DNA of 64,000 nucleotides from Planomicrobium soli (GCF_003014655.1 NZ_PYAT01000003.1:299109-363108); one strand, 5' to 3'. Counted from the stretch's first letter, positions 27,604 to 39,653 are shown. Numbers and translations: made by a program. Notes: a model not told the origin generated them from the sequence alone.

Positions 27604-28041
27604 TTAACGTTTCGATTTTGGCGGCATCAAAATCTCCGCTAAAATGATACTTTTCTTCAAATCCTCTTTCTTGAGAGGAAATAATTCATCAGCTGCAGAA
27701 GGAGTTTTCGCACTCACAGCTGTACGCGTTTGATTGGCAGTCAACCTGCCTACCGTTTCATTCACCGGAATTTCTTTTTTGGCTTCCCGGCCCCAAGATC
27801 GGGAGTCGGCAACAGTTTCCTGTACTTTTCTCGTAACTTGCCTTGTTTTTTCCGGCTGTTGTTTCGTTTGAGTTTGTATTTCGCCAAAAATTTCCTTGGC
27901 GTAATCTTCCGCTCGTTTTATGGTCCGCTGTCTGGTCGCCTGTGGCGTGTTTTTCTGGCCGGGCGCCTCTTCATCCGTCTTTTTCTGAGAGAAAAGAGCA
28001 CCAAGAGCCATGACGATCAATCCTATAAGTAAGCCTTCCAC
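27604..28041 (-). CDS. Unknown membrane-anchored protein in the floA operon
   Basis: I do not recognise this 145-residue protein. It starts with a GTG at 28041 (GGTGG 6 nt upstream) and has a single N-terminal hydrophobic helix, GLLIGLIVMALGALF (3-17). The rest is predicted soluble and low in hydrophobics: a Lys/Gln/Thr-rich charged stretch (20-75, with KRAEDYAKEIFGEIQ), a middle part rich in Ala, Thr and Asn, and a C-terminal element LKKSIILAEILMPPKSKR (about 128-145) that mixes a short amphipathic helix with a basic end. It is 34 nt downstream of floA and upstream of the terminator, so it is cotranscribed with nfeD-floA. B. subtilis has yqfB, yqfC and yqfD here instead. A role with flotillin is guilt by association only. 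Confidence 0.75.
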   Translation of the reverse strand: MEGLLIGLIVMALGALFSQKKTDEEAPGQKNTPQATRQRTIKRAEDYAKEIFGEIQTQTKQQPEKTRQVTRKVQETVADSRSWGREAKKEIPVNETVGRLTANQTRTAVSAKTPSAADELFPLKKEDLKKSIILAEILMPPKSKR

Positions 28042-28075
28042 ATTGAACCACCATCCTTCCTGGAGTTAACCTGGA

Positions 28076-29062
28076 TTATTTAGTGTCCGACGTGTCTGCT
28101 CCAGAGCGGGCGATCGAATCACGCATGCTTGTATCCGCTTGGACATTTCTATAATTGATATAATCCATAACGCCAAAGTTTCCGTTGCGAAGTGCTTCCG
28201 ACATTGCCATCGGCACTTCCGCTTCCGCTTCTACTACCTTCGATCTCATTTCCACTACTTTTGCTTTCATTTCTTGTTCGCTTGCAACAGCCATCGCGCG
28301 ACGTTCTTCCGCTTTTGCCTGTGCGATTTTCTTATCAGCTTCGGCTTGTTCAGTTTGAAGTTCGGCACCAATGTTTTTACCGATGTCAACATCCGCAATA
28401 TCAATCGACAGAATTTCAAACGCAGTACCCGAATCAAGCCCTTTGCCTAGAACAGTTTGGGAAATCAAATCCGGATTTTCAAGCACTTTCTTGTGGTTCG
28501 TGCTCGAACCGAGTGTAGAGACAATCCCTTCGCCGACACGCGCAACAATTGTTTCTTCACCGGCACCACCGACAAGGCGGTCGATATTCGCACGAACTGT
28601 AATACGGGCTTTCGCTTTCACTTCAATTCCATCCATTGCCACACCAGCAATAAATGGCGTTTCAATTACTTTCGGATTAACAGACATCTGTACTGCTTCC
28701 AAAACATCTCGGCCTGCTAAATCAATGGCAGCTGCACGTTCAAACGGCAAATCGATGTTTGCCCGATGAGCTGCAATTAATGCATTAACTACACGGTCTA
28801 CATTACCACCAGCAAGGTAATGGCTTTCAAGCTGATTGATCGTTACTGTCAAGCCCGCCTTTGAAGCTTTGATCAGCGGATTAACAATCCGCGACGGAAT
28901 AACTCGGCGAAGCCGCATCCCGATCAATGTAAAAATACTGATTCTTACTCCAGCCGCCATTGCAGAAATCCATAGCGTAATTGGAACAAATGTAAAGAAT
29001 ATGGAAAGTACTACGATTACAGCAATTATTGCTGCGGCTAATCCTATTGTTTCAAGTCCCAT
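28076..29062 (-). CDS. floA: Flotillin-like protein FloA
   Basis: A 328-residue SPFH/flotillin-like protein (B. subtilis YqfA) that organises functional membrane microdomains. The N-terminal helix (4-32, [28 protein letters not shown] region) anchors it. A second hydrophobic hairpin part is near 38-45. The SPFH-type core has [44 protein letters not shown] (cited by start, near 85). An Ala/Glu-rich coiled coil ([21 protein letters not shown], near 232-285) mediates oligomers. It starts 2 nt after nfeD ends; NfeD and flotillin are a classic functional pair. Confidence 0.96.
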   Translation of the reverse strand: MGLETIGLAAAIIAVIVVLSIFFTFVPITLWISAMAAGVRISIFTLIGMRLRRVIPSRIVNPLIKASKAGLTVTINQLESHYLAGGNVDRVVNALIAAHRANIDLPFERAAAIDLAGRDVLEAVQMSVNPKVIETPFIAGVAMDGIEVKAKARITVRANIDRLVGGAGEETIVARVGEGIVSTLGSSTNHKKVLENPDLISQTVLGKGLDSGTAFEILSIDIADVDIGKNIGAELQTEQAEADKKIAQAKAEERRAMAVASEQEMKAKVVEMRSKVVEAEAEVPMAMSEALRNGNFGVMDYINYRNVQADTSMRDSIARSGADTSDTK

Positions 29063-29064
29063 TC

Positions 29065-30390
29065 TTATTCCACTCCTTCTTGGTCTAATTCCCGTACAAC
29101 AATGCGCGAACCTTCTACTTTGATAATCTTAACGCTTTTTCCTGCATCCACGAAACGACCTTCTGATACAGCATCAATCCGTTCATCGTTCAATTTAATG
29201 GTTCCGGATGGCCGAAGGGCTGTCATTGTAACAGCTGTTTGGCCGATCAATTCGGTTCGGTTAACATTCGACACATAACCGCTTTCGGTATCCGTCGCAT
29301 CCATCAAGATGATCCGGTTGAACAAATGAAGCCGTTTGCCAAAGAATTTCAACAAAATCACCATCCCTGCTGTAGCTATGATCAATGCAATTAGTATGGC
29401 AATGGAAGTTGTTTGAAAATCTCCTCCCGCCAAAAGGATACTGCTGAATATTGCCATTAATCCTAAAAACCCTAGTACTCCTCCCGGCACAAAAACCTCT
29501 GCCGCCAAAAGGCCAAACCCGATAATTAGCAAAACAATGGCTTCGTATCCTGCTAAGCCCGCTACCATATGTCCATAGAAAAACAGCAATAGCGACGATA
29601 GTCCAATAATTCCAGGTATGCCTATACCAGGTGTAAACAACTCTAAGAGCAATCCCAGAAAAGCAATCGACAGCAGGATCGGCACAACTATCGGACTCGT
29701 CAAAAAGCGGGCAAGCTTTTCGGAAAAAGTTTCATTAATCGTTATGAGGTTTGCATCATCATAATTTTTTAAAGCCAACAGTTCCTCGATGGTTGATACT
29801 GTGCCTTCGGAATAATCGACCTGTTCAGCTTCCGATGCATTCAACGTAAGCAATTTCCCTTCACCTAATTGAAGCTCTGGCACCGATATTGACGCATCTG
29901 CCATTGCCAATGCATAGAGGGGGTCTCGCCCAGTAGATTCGGCTGCGTTTTTCATAGACGTCAGCCAAGCACTGTTTGCTTTATCAGTCGCTGCATTACC
30001 GGCTTGGTCAATCACTTGTGCAGCGCCCATGCGGCCCTTAGGGTGCATGTAAATTTCATCGCTGTTCAAAGCCAAGAAAGCACCGGCAGACAGCGCATCT
30101 CGATTGATGAAAGCAATTTTTTCGAGCTCGGTTTCCTCCATCAAGCGGGCAATGCCATCAGCGGCAGTAACGAAGCCTCCGGGAGTATCAATATCAAAAA
30201 TGATAGTATCAGCCCCGGCAGCTTCAGCTTCTTCAATTCCTCTCTCAATAAATGACTGCAAGCCTCTTTCGACTTCAGCCTCGATAGGAATAACGTAAAC
30301 GGTTGGCGTATCGGCGTGGACAAGCGGTAAAAATAAAAGAAGCGACATCAGCAAAAATAAAAAAGCTGTAAAAACCTTGGCGCCGCGCAA
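29065..30390 (-). CDS. NfeD-type membrane serine protease / flotillin partner (YqeZ-like)
   Basis: A 441-residue protein with an N-terminal signal peptide or signal anchor (about 5-27, ending LVHADT), a ClpP-like serine protease domain (30-230), four or five membrane helices (about 235-355), and a C-terminal OB-fold NfeD domain. The protease region shows [19 protein letters not shown] and the likely nucleophile in [11 protein letters not shown]. The start is a TTG at 30390 with GAGGAGG 6 nt upstream; a TTG 21 codons earlier is open but lacks a ribosome site. It is the first gene of the nfeD-floA-unknown operon. Family knowledge: NfeD proteins act with SPFH proteins. Confidence 0.9.
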   Translation of the reverse strand: MRGAKVFTAFLFLLMSLLLFLPLVHADTPTVYVIPIEAEVERGLQSFIERGIEEAEAAGADTIIFDIDTPGGFVTAADGIARLMEETELEKIAFINRDALSAGAFLALNSDEIYMHPKGRMGAAQVIDQAGNAATDKANSAWLTSMKNAAESTGRDPLYALAMADASISVPELQLGEGKLLTLNASEAEQVDYSEGTVSTIEELLALKNYDDANLITINETFSEKLARFLTSPIVVPILLSIAFLGLLLELFTPGIGIPGIIGLSSLLLFFYGHMVAGLAGYEAIVLLIIGFGLLAAEVFVPGGVLGFLGLMAIFSSILLAGGDFQTTSIAILIALIIATAGMVILLKFFGKRLHLFNRIILMDATDTESGYVSNVNRTELIGQTAVTMTALRPSGTIKLNDERIDAVSEGRFVDAGKSVKIIKVEGSRIVVRELDQEGVE

Positions 30391-30523
30391 AGGAATTCCT
30401 CCTCTTGTTTTACTGTACCCCTTATTTACGAATGAGAACGCAAATGGTTTCAAGTTTCTTTAGGTTTCTACTATATTATAGAAGATTTTTTAGAATGAAA
30501 AAAGAACGGACTCTTTAACTGTA

Positions 30524-30565
30524 TTAAAAAACCGGCTGCACGAATAATTCGTACAACCGGTTTTA
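30524..30565 (-). terminator. Terminator of rpsU
   Basis: Minus-strand AAAACCGGTTGTACGAAT, TA, ATTCGTGCAGCCGGTTTT, followed by TTAATAC; near-perfect 18-bp stem with one mismatch pair. Confidence 0.92.
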
Positions 30566-30611
30566 GCTGATCGTTCATATTTTTTAATAATCAATTATAA
30601 AGTAAAATCAA

Positions 30612-30785
30612 TTAAAATTTACGTTTACGCGCAGCTTCTGATTTCAATTTGCGTTTTACGCTTGGCTTATCATAAAACTCACGCTTTCTTACCTCTTGCA
30701 TTGTTCCGGATTTAGAAACAGTGCGTTTGAAGCGGCGAAGAGCATCTTCAATTGATTCGTTTTTACGAACAGTTGTTTTTGTCAT
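30612..30785 (-). CDS. rpsU: 30S ribosomal protein S21
   Basis: A 57-residue basic protein: [16 protein letters not shown] at the start, [16 protein letters not shown] in the middle and RKRKF at the end. It joins the platform of the 30S subunit. I start at the ATG at 30785, which lies after GGAGGGAGGG, rather than eight codons earlier inside that site. It is a single-gene unit with its own terminator. In B. subtilis it is followed by yqeY; no yqeY-like gene is found here before nfeD. Confidence 0.97.
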   Translation of the reverse strand: MTKTTVRKNESIEDALRRFKRTVSKSGTMQEVRKREFYDKPSVKRKLKSEAARKRKF

Positions 30786-30880
30786 CTCTTTTTCCCTCCC
30801 TCCGAACACACGTTGAAACTAATAACAACTAGTGTTATATACTCATAAATTATAACCTACGATTAACTAGAGGTCAATAC

Positions 30881-31549
30881 TTAATAATCGGAATTCGAAG
30901 TTAGGCCCTGCATGATTTGAACACCTGAACTGGCACCGATGCGGCTGGCCCCTGCTTCGATCATCGCTTGGACATCTTCTAGACTTCTGACGCCACCCGA
31001 AGCTTTAACCCCAAGGTCAGCCCCTACGGTTTCGCGCATTAACTTTACATCTTCAATCGTTGCTCCTCCAGTAGAAAAACCAGTTGAAGTTTTAACAAAG
31101 TCAGCACCTGCTTCTTTTGCCAAACGGGAAGCTTCCACTTTTTCCTCATCTGTCAAAAGAGCTGTTTCGATGATAACTTTTACGATTGCTTTGCCTTTTG
31201 CCGCTTCAACGACTGCTTCAATATCTTTTTTAACCAGTTCGCCATTGCCACTTTTTAATGCTCCGATATTGATAACCATATCAATTTCGCTTGCGCCTTT
31301 CGAAATGGCATCCGCCGTTTCAAATGCTTTTGTTTGGGACGTTGAGGCTCCTAGCGGAAAACCGATGACTGTGCACACTTTCACCGTGCTTTCTTGAAGT
31401 TCAGCTGCTGCAGCTTCGACCCAAGCCGGATTTACGCAAACTGAAGCGAACTCGTACTGATCCGCTTCCTGGCAAAGCTTGGCAATTTGTTCGTGTGTTG
31501 TTTCTGCTTTTAGTAATGTATGATCGATATAAGAGGCGATGTTTGTCAT
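30881..31549 (-). CDS. deoC: Deoxyribose-phosphate aldolase
   Basis: A 222-residue class I aldolase that splits deoxyribose 5-phosphate into glyceraldehyde 3-phosphate and acetaldehyde in nucleoside catabolism. Visible are [10 protein letters not shown] at the N-terminus, [13 protein letters not shown] with the region of the first active-site lysine, [14 protein letters not shown] with the Schiff-base lysine (near 152), and VKASGGVRS with the third lysine (near 181). The start at 31549 gives [13 protein letters not shown]. It lies 27 nt after mtaB ends and is probably at the end of the heat-shock/prmA/rsmE/mtaB transcript. No other deo genes are adjacent. Confidence 0.96.
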   Translation of the reverse strand: MTNIASYIDHTLLKAETTHEQIAKLCQEADQYEFASVCVNPAWVEAAAAELQESTVKVCTVIGFPLGASTSQTKAFETADAISKGASEIDMVINIGALKSGNGELVKKDIEAVVEAAKGKAIVKVIIETALLTDEEKVEASRLAKEAGADFVKTSTGFSTGGATIEDVKLMRETVGADLGVKASGGVRSLEDVQAMIEAGASRIGASSGVQIMQGLTSNSDY

Positions 31550-31576
31550 GTAAAAAAGCTCCATTCTATTATCTTA

Positions 31577-32917
31577 TTAAGATTGAACAACCATTTCTTC
31601 CATCACCCGAACAAATTGTCCGGTGTTATATGGATACCCTGCTTTTAATATTTTCACTTTGACGATTTTGCCAATCAAGGAATCGTCACCAGGTATGGCG
31701 ACTTTTAAATAATTATCTGCATAGCCTTCCACCATTTCGATTGCCGGGTTGCCGTCATGGCGTTCTTCCGGAATGATTTCCAGCATCTCTCCTTCAAACT
31801 TGGAAGCGTATTCTTTTGCAAGTTGATCATTCAATGTGATCAGCCGATGAACCCGCTCATTTTTGATGTCTTCATCAATCTGTCCATCCATTCGCGCTGC
31901 AGGGGTGCCAGTCCGTTGAGAATAAGGAAAAACATGCAGCTCAGAAAACTTATGATCGTTAATAAAATTAAACGTTTCCATGAATTCTTCTTCCGTTTCG
32001 CCCGGGAAGCCAATGATAACGTCCGAAGTAATGGCTAGATTGGGCAGTGCTTTCCGCAACTGCACGAGCCTGTCTGCAAAAAATTCCATCGTGTATTTTC
32101 GCCGCATCCGTTTCAGCACAGTGTTCGATCCTGATTGGATCGGGATATGCAAATGGCGTACGACGATACTCGATTCTTGCAGAACATTGATTACCTCGTC
32201 TGTCAACTGGCTTGCCTCTATGGAAGAAATCCGCAAGCGTTTTAAGCCAGTTACCTGGGTTTCCAGATCCCGCAAAAGCTGTGCAAGATTATAGTCTTTT
32301 AAATCCTCGCCGTATCCTCCGGTATGGATGCCGGTCAAGACGATCTCAAGATAACCCGCATCCACCAATTGTTGCGCTTGGCGAACCACTTCTTTCGGAT
32401 CGCGCGAACGCATCAAGCCGCGTGCCCAAGGAATAATGCAGAAAGTGCAGAAGTTGTTGCAGCCTTCCTGGATTTTCAACGAAGCCCGGGTCCGGTCCGT
32501 AAAAGCAGGAACATCCAGTTCTTCGTAGATACGGTTTTTCATAATATTGCCGACTGCGTTGATAGGAGTCCGCTCTTTTTTATATTGTTCGATATAGCCA
32601 AGCAGTTTCGTGCGGTCCTGTGTCCCGACCACAATATCCACTCCAGGAATCGCCATGATTTCAGCCGGCGAGGTTTGGGCATAGCAACCGGTTACACAAA
32701 TAACCGCATCCGGATTGCTGCGCACAGCACGTCGAATAACTTGCCGGCTTTTCTTATCTCCGGTGTTGGTGACAGTACAGGTATTGATTACATAAACCTC
32801 GGAATGATGATCAAACTCACGGCGCTCATACCCCTGTTCCTTGAACAGTTGCCAGATTGCTTCTGTTTCGTAATGATTCACTTTACAGCCTAAAGTATGG
32901 AAAGCTACTGTCGACAT
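31577..32917 (-). CDS. mtaB: tRNA t6A37 methylthiotransferase MtaB
   Basis: A 446-residue radical-SAM methylthiotransferase (B. subtilis YqeV) that makes ms2t6A37 in tRNA-Lys. The N-terminal UPF0004 domain carries three cluster cysteines (TLGCKVN, NTCTVTN, VTGCYAQ), the radical-SAM motif is CNNFCTFC (near 152-159), and the C-terminal 65 residues form a TRAM domain. I start at the ATG at 32917 (GAGAGGTGG upstream), giving MSTVAFHTLGCK. rsmE ends 13 nt upstream. The dnaJ-prmA-rsmE-mtaB order is as in B. subtilis. Confidence 0.96.
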   Translation of the reverse strand: MSTVAFHTLGCKVNHYETEAIWQLFKEQGYERREFDHHSEVYVINTCTVTNTGDKKSRQVIRRAVRSNPDAVICVTGCYAQTSPAEIMAIPGVDIVVGTQDRTKLLGYIEQYKKERTPINAVGNIMKNRIYEELDVPAFTDRTRASLKIQEGCNNFCTFCIIPWARGLMRSRDPKEVVRQAQQLVDAGYLEIVLTGIHTGGYGEDLKDYNLAQLLRDLETQVTGLKRLRISSIEASQLTDEVINVLQESSIVVRHLHIPIQSGSNTVLKRMRRKYTMEFFADRLVQLRKALPNLAITSDVIIGFPGETEEEFMETFNFINDHKFSELHVFPYSQRTGTPAARMDGQIDEDIKNERVHRLITLNDQLAKEYASKFEGEMLEIIPEERHDGNPAIEMVEGYADNYLKVAIPGDDSLIGKIVKVKILKAGYPYNTGQFVRVMEEMVVQS

Positions 32918-32930
32918 AAGTGGCCACCTC

Positions 32931-33668
32931 TCATTCATATTCATAGGAAAATGCTGATAGCGCATAAAGCGGAGCGGTTTCAGCCCGCAAAATACGGGGA
33001 CCTAATGAAGTGAACAATGCTCCAGCTTCTTTTAAACGTGAAACTTCGTTTTCGGAAATGCCGCCTTCAGGTCCAAATACCAGAAGGATTGAGCTTTTAT
33101 CATACAATGATTTTAAAATATCGGCAAATCTTGTCGGCACGTCTCTGCGCGCTTCTTCTTCATAAGCGACGACTACAGCATCAAAGGATTGGACCGCTTC
33201 CATCAATTGAGTGAACATGTGGATTTTATGTATGACTGGTATATGTGTACGATGCGATTGTTCTGCTGCTTCTTTGGCGATTTTTTGAAGCCGTGCAATT
33301 TTTTTATCGTTTTTTGATGAATCCCATTTAACGATCGAACGTTCCGCCGCAAACGGCATCAACGCATACATTCCCAATTCAGTTCCTTTTTGAGTGACTA
33401 GTTCCAGCTTGTCGCCTTTTGGCAGACCGCATGCAATTGTCACCTTTTTAGGCATTTCAGTTTTAGCTTCAATTTCTCCCTTGAGTTCTACTTCAACATC
33501 AAACTCTGCTGAACGAATTTCAGCGAGAAAAGCCTTCTTTTCCATGACCACAAGCAATTGATCTCCGGCAGATTGGCGCATAACTTTGGCGATGTGCTTC
33601 GCATCATCGCCTGTTATGGAAACTATTTTATTGCCGGGAATTTTGCCTTCTACGAAATACCGCTGCAT
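32931..33668 (-). CDS. rsmE: 16S rRNA (uracil(1498)-N3)-methyltransferase RsmE
   Basis: A 245-residue SPOUT-class methyltransferase (B. subtilis YqeU) that makes m3U1498 in the 30S decoding site. An N-terminal PUA-like domain (MQRYFVEG, DAKHIAKVMRQ) precedes the knotted SAM domain with VFGPEGGISENEV (near 190) and LGPRILRAETA (near 222). Two ATGs are adjacent (33671 and 33668); GGGGTG fits the second better. It lies between prmA (9-12 nt upstream) and mtaB. Confidence 0.95.
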   Translation of the reverse strand: MQRYFVEGKIPGNKIVSITGDDAKHIAKVMRQSAGDQLLVVMEKKAFLAEIRSAEFDVEVELKGEIEAKTEMPKKVTIACGLPKGDKLELVTQKGTELGMYALMPFAAERSIVKWDSSKNDKKIARLQKIAKEAAEQSHRTHIPVIHKIHMFTQLMEAVQSFDAVVVAYEEEARRDVPTRFADILKSLYDKSSILLVFGPEGGISENEVSRLKEAGALFTSLGPRILRAETAPLYALSAFSYEYE

Positions 33669-33680
33669 CATAGCACCCCG

Positions 33681-34622
33681 TTATTCTGGTTTTTTTGAAA
33701 TGATTGTTACCCAGTCTTCCATCATCATGACATCTTCCACAACGAATCCTGATGCTTCGAGCGCTTCTTTAACATCGTTTTTCTTAGGCATAATAATGCC
33801 CGAAGTGATGTAAATTCCGCCCGGCTTGACCACTTGGAAAGCGTCATCGGTGAAAGAAATGATGATCTCAGCCAAAATATTCGCGACCACAACGTCGCCC
33901 GGTTCTTTTATGGTGTCGAGAAGATTGCCTTGGACAACAGCGATCTTGGATTGCATTTTGTTCAGCTTCACATTGATTTGGGCCGCATGAACTGCCACCT
34001 CATCCAAATCAAGCGCATGCACATGTTCTGCACCCAGCATGGCAGCTCCGATAGCTAAAACACCAGATCCTGTTCCAACATCTATCACTTGATGACTGGG
34101 TTGGACAGTTTTCTCCAATGCCTGCAAACTCATAACTGTAGTCGGGTGTGTTCCCGTTCCGAAAGCCATGCCTGGATCCAATTCGATAATCAACTCATCG
34201 CTTGAAACCGGGTTGTAGGTTTCCCATGTCGGCACTATTGTAAAGCGCTTTGAAATTTTCACCGGGTGGTAATATTTCTTCCAGGAAGTGGCCCACTCTT
34301 CTTCGTTCACTTCGCTGATTGTTACAACATTCGCACCAAGGTTGATATCAAATTTCACTAGATTGTTGATGGCTAGTTTGATCGCTTCAACTGTTTCCCC
34401 TAAAAAACTATTTACAGGCAAATAGGCTTTTAAAATGACTCCTTCTTTAGGAAAATCACTTGGATCAAGCGAATAAATTTCACCGAAGCGGTCTTCCCGC
34501 TCTTTTGCAAAATCTTCCGAGTCCTCGATCACTACACCACTAGCTCCCGCTTCATGCAAGATATTTGAAACAGACTCGATTGCTTCGTTTGTCGTGTGGA
34601 TCGACAGTTCTGACCATTTCAT
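33681..34622 (-). CDS. prmA: Ribosomal protein L11 methyltransferase PrmA
   Basis: A 313-residue methyltransferase (B. subtilis YqeT) that trimethylates lysines of L11. The N-terminal substrate-recognition domain (1-120) is followed by the SAM fold with [17 protein letters not shown] (near 182-198), LDLDEVAV and the NPPY-like motif [10 protein letters not shown] (near 250). The ATG at 34622 follows AAAGGAG. A 295-bp gap with a long imperfect inverted repeat separates it from dnaJ. Confidence 0.96.
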   Translation of the reverse strand: MKWSELSIHTTNEAIESVSNILHEAGASGVVIEDSEDFAKEREDRFGEIYSLDPSDFPKEGVILKAYLPVNSFLGETVEAIKLAINNLVKFDINLGANVVTISEVNEEEWATSWKKYYHPVKISKRFTIVPTWETYNPVSSDELIIELDPGMAFGTGTHPTTVMSLQALEKTVQPSHQVIDVGTGSGVLAIGAAMLGAEHVHALDLDEVAVHAAQINVKLNKMQSKIAVVQGNLLDTIKEPGDVVVANILAEIIISFTDDAFQVVKPGGIYITSGIIMPKKNDVKEALEASGFVVEDVMMMEDWVTIISKKPE

Positions 34623-34767
34623 AAGTCTTTGGCTCCTTTGTACTTGGTTCAATGCATCATTACGAAAAATGGGCTAATCATTTTAGCCATAGATCATCCG
34701 CAAATTACTGCATTCGCTCCGTGGTTTGGGCTCGCCGCTGTTTTTCTCCATCCTTCTTGAAAATCTA

Positions 34768-34875
34768 TAAAAGAAAGAGCAGAAGGCCGCGAAAAACTTT
34801 CATCTTCCAATAAATCGCTTTATTAGCTTCGAGACGTGGAAAAGTATTGGCGCGGTTTCTTCTGCCCTTCTTTTA
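34768..34875. repeat. Long imperfect inverted repeat between dnaJ and prmA
   Basis: Arms at 34768-34791 (TAAAAGAAAGAGCAGAAG..CCGCG) and 34851-34875 pair with two short gaps. Inside, CCAATA (34807-34812) faces TATTGG (34845-34850), extending the stem. The rest of the 34623-34917 gap holds no gene. It could fold in RNA of the dnaJ-prmA transcript as a processing or attenuation signal, or be a small repeat element. Confidence 0.55.
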
Positions 34876-34917
34876 TTCTGGAGTTATTTTGTTCAACAGA
34901 GAAATGAAAATTATTTC

Positions 34918-36036
34918 TTAATCGCCTTTGATGGTTCGTTTGATTTTGTCGAACAATGAACTGCTTTGTTCTTCCGGAATATCGCCGCTGATTTCTGCAA
35001 ACTCACGCAGCAACTGCTTTTGCTTTTCGTTCAACTTTGTTGGTGTCTTCACGCGGATAATAATGTGTTGATCACCAGTGCCATAACCGTGAACATTTTT
35101 GATTCCCTTCCCTTTCAAGCGGAATTTCGCTCCACTTTGAGTGCCTGCAGGAATCTTCAATTTCACTTTGCCTGATACAGTCGGAACTTCAATTTCATCG
35201 CCTAGCGCAGCTTGAGCAAACGTAATCGGCAATTCCAGGTAGATGTCATCTCCGTCACGTTCGAATTCTTTATGTGGCCTTACACGGAAGACAACATATA
35301 AATCACCTGCAGGACCACCGTTTACACCTGGTGCTCCTTGGCCGCTAACGCGCAATTGTTGGCCATCATCCACACCGGCCGGAACGCTGACTTTGATTTT
35401 TTTGACTTTGCGAACTTTTCCATCCCCTGAGCAAGTCGGGCATTTTTCTTCGATAATCTGGCCTGTTCCTGAACAGTGATGGCACGCTCTGCGATTGACC
35501 ATACGGCCAAACGGCGTGTCTTGTGTAACATTCAATTGACCAGAACCTTCACAATGTGGACACGATTTCTTTTTCGTCCCAGGCTTCGCGCCTGAACCGT
35601 CACAAGTTCCACAAGTTTCATCTTTAGGGATTTCAATTGTAGTTTCCTTGCCGAAAACAGCGTCCATGAACTCGATATTCATAGAGTATTGAAGATCGTC
35701 GCCTTTTCGTGGCGCATTCGGGTCACGGCGTCTTGTGCCGCCGCCAAAGAACGTGCTGAAAATGTCTTCAAAACCGAAGCCGTCAGCTCCGCCGCCAAAA
35801 CCGCCGAAGCCTTGGTTTGGATCTTGATGGCCAAATTGGTCATATTGCGCCCGCTTTTGGTCATCGCTCAATACTTCATAGGCTTCTTTTACTTCTTGGA
35901 ATTTTTCTGACGCGTTGTCATCTTTATTGATATCCGGATGGAATTTTTTTGATAGCGTCCGGTATGCTTTTTTGATTTCTTCTTGCGTAGCAGTCTTTGA
36001 GACTCCCAGCACTTCGTAATAATCTCTTTTGTTCAT
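34918..36036 (-). CDS. dnaJ: Chaperone DnaJ (Hsp40)
   Basis: A 372-residue co-chaperone that stimulates DnaK ATPase and holds unfolded proteins. The J domain (1-70) has the HPD motif in KKFHPDIN. A Gly/Phe-rich linker (about 75-110) is followed by a zinc domain with four CxxCxGxG repeats ([32 protein letters not shown]; about 144-210) and the C-terminal substrate and dimer domains. I start at the ATG at 36036. It is the fourth gene of the hrcA-grpE-dnaK-dnaJ operon, behind a hairpin after dnaK that may lower its expression. Confidence 0.98.
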   Translation of the reverse strand: MNKRDYYEVLGVSKTATQEEIKKAYRTLSKKFHPDINKDDNASEKFQEVKEAYEVLSDDQKRAQYDQFGHQDPNQGFGGFGGGADGFGFEDIFSTFFGGGTRRRDPNAPRKGDDLQYSMNIEFMDAVFGKETTIEIPKDETCGTCDGSGAKPGTKKKSCPHCEGSGQLNVTQDTPFGRMVNRRACHHCSGTGQIIEEKCPTCSGDGKVRKVKKIKVSVPAGVDDGQQLRVSGQGAPGVNGGPAGDLYVVFRVRPHKEFERDGDDIYLELPITFAQAALGDEIEVPTVSGKVKLKIPAGTQSGAKFRLKGKGIKNVHGYGTGDQHIIIRVKTPTKLNEKQKQLLREFAEISGDIPEEQSSSLFDKIKRTIKGD

Positions 36037-36102
36037 GACGTCACTCTCCTCTTGCAATCAACTGTAATTGTACACGGTTTGGAATGGGCTTGCAAAGACA
36101 TT

Positions 36103-36138
36103 GAAAAAGCCAAAGCATTTGCTTTGCTTTGACTTTTC
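36103..36138 (-). terminator. Hairpin between dnaK and dnaJ (partial terminator)
   Basis: Minus-strand AAGtCAAAGCA, AAGCAAA, TGCTTTGgCTT followed by TTTCAATG. The stem has a mismatch and the T run is short, so read-through into dnaJ is likely. Confidence 0.7.
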
Positions 36139-36144
36139 CAGGCC

Positions 36145-37968
<1,824 letters not shown>

Positions 37969-37988
37969 TTAAATTCCTCCATTGCCTA

Positions 37989-38561
37989 TTATTCGTTAAC
38001 TTTTACCATTGCCGGGCGCAAAACTCTGCCTTTAAGGCTATAGCCTTTTTGCAGTTCTTGGAGCACGGTGCCCGATTCCGCACTTTCATCTTTTTCTTGC
38101 ATCACTGCCTGGTGAACATGCGGATCGAACGCTTCGCCGACAGCTTTGATTTCTTCTAGCCCTTCGCGTTTAACCGCTTCAAGAAGCGTACTGCGGACCA
38201 TTTCAAGCCCTTTTTGCAGAGAAATCGCTTCGTCGCTTTTCACTTCTACTGAAAGCGCGCGCTCGAAATTATCCAACACTGGCAATAAATCCGAAAGGAT
38301 CGACTGAGCGCGGAATTTTTCAGCATCTTGCCTGTCTTTAACTACCCGACGTTTAAAATTATCATAGTCGGCCAACAAGCGAAGATACTTGTTTTGTTCC
38401 GCTTCAAGCTCTTTTCGAAGCGCTGCAGCTTCATCTTTCGTCTCTTCTGCTGGTTGTTCTTCTGTAATTTCCGTATCAACGTCCGTAACAGCTGCTTCTG
38501 TTTCCACTTCAGCGTTGGTTACTGCTTCTTCCGTTTTCAACGGTTCATTTTCTTTAGACAA
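37989..38561 (-). CDS. grpE: Nucleotide exchange factor GrpE
   Basis: A 190-residue co-chaperone that releases ADP from DnaK. The first 45 residues are acidic (Glu/Thr/Val-rich). A long coiled coil (about 45-90, with EQNKYLRLLADYDNFKRR) is followed by the four-helix and beta domain ending YSLKGRVLRPAMVKV. It sits between hrcA (19 nt) and dnaK (20 nt). Confidence 0.97.
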   Translation of the reverse strand: MSKENEPLKTEEAVTNAEVETEAAVTDVDTEITEEQPAEETKDEAAALRKELEAEQNKYLRLLADYDNFKRRVVKDRQDAEKFRAQSILSDLLPVLDNFERALSVEVKSDEAISLQKGLEMVRSTLLEAVKREGLEEIKAVGEAFDPHVHQAVMQEKDESAESGTVLQELQKGYSLKGRVLRPAMVKVNE

Positions 38562-38580
38562 ATCCTGTTCCTCCTTTTGT

Positions 38581-39612
38581 TCACTTAGCCCGGAACATAC
38601 GGGTCAGCTCTTTCGACAGATCGCCGCTCAATATATCAAGCATAGAAACGATCCGCTTATAGTCCATGCGCTTTGGACCTACAATGGCGATTGAACCTGT
38701 CTGCTCTTCTCCGATATCGTAAGAAACCGTAATAACGCTACAGTCTTCCATTGCGGACAAGGCATTTTCCGATCCAATGCGAATGTGGAGCCCTTGCGTT
38801 CCGACAGGCAGGATCAGCGGAATATGCTGTACCCCTTCCATAACATCCATCAAATTCCGGATTTTTTGGATATCGTGGAAATCCGGCTGTTTTAAAATAT
38901 TCAGCTTGCCGCCGAAATAGACATTTTCCTCATGAGGCAAAACTGCCGCTTTCCGCAGTGTTGTGAACAATTCGCCATACCGTTTCACATGTTGCCGCAA
39001 TATGGTCATTGTCTCTTGTTCCAAGCGGAGATGCAAATCATTCAATGGCACCCCGACGAGGCGCTCATTTAAGATATTGATCATTTTCTCGATGTCGGAA
39101 GAGTTGATGCCCTCAGGTATCGTAAATACACGATTTTCGACATGGCCATTGTCAGTTACGATGATCGCAACTGCCGTATCGGCCGTCAGAGGAACAATAG
39201 ACAACTTTTTGACGATGTGCTTACCCACATCCGGTCCAAGCAAAATAGCTGTGTAGTTGGTCAACTCGGACAAAATCATGGCAGACCGTTTGATTACTTC
39301 CTCGGTTTCCGTGATTTTGTCTTCAAAAATTGATCGAAGCTGCACAATATCTTGCTGCGGAAGCGGTTTTGGCGTCAGCAAATGGTCCACATAATAACGA
39401 TATCCTTTTTGGGAAGGAACCCGTCCGGAAGACGTATGCGTCTTTTCAAGAAAACCTAATCCTTCCAGATCAGCCATCTCATTCCGTATGGTCGCGGGAC
39501 TAAATGGAATTTCGGATTTTTTGGATAGTTGGTTTGATCCGACCGGCTGAGCTGATTGAATATAATCATCTACTGTCACCTTTAAAATGAGTAACTGCCG
39601 TTCTGTTAACAT
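38581..39612 (-). CDS. hrcA: Heat-shock repressor HrcA
   Basis: A 343-residue repressor that binds CIRCE and is stabilised by GroE. The N-terminal winged helix (LTERQLLILKVTVDDYIQSAQPVGSNQLSK, cited by start) is followed by the GAF-like middle and the C-terminal dimer part. The start is the ATG at 39612 with GAGGTG upstream. A perfect CIRCE and a SigA promoter lie 15-80 bp upstream, so the gene represses its own operon (hrcA-grpE-dnaK-dnaJ). Confidence 0.97.
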   Translation of the reverse strand: MLTERQLLILKVTVDDYIQSAQPVGSNQLSKKSEIPFSPATIRNEMADLEGLGFLEKTHTSSGRVPSQKGYRYYVDHLLTPKPLPQQDIVQLRSIFEDKITETEEVIKRSAMILSELTNYTAILLGPDVGKHIVKKLSIVPLTADTAVAIIVTDNGHVENRVFTIPEGINSSDIEKMINILNERLVGVPLNDLHLRLEQETMTILRQHVKRYGELFTTLRKAAVLPHEENVYFGGKLNILKQPDFHDIQKIRNLMDVMEGVQHIPLILPVGTQGLHIRIGSENALSAMEDCSVITVSYDIGEEQTGSIAIVGPKRMDYKRIVSMLDILSGDLSKELTRMFRAK

Positions 39613-39626
39613 GATCATCACCTCTG

Positions 39627-39653
39627 TTAGCACTCTAGTTACCCGAGTGCTAA
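39627..39653 (-). promoter_or_regulatory. CIRCE operator
   Basis: TTAGCACTC, 9 nt, GAGTGCTAA: a perfect match to the consensus. It lies between the promoter and hrcA and is the HrcA binding site. Confidence 0.98.
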
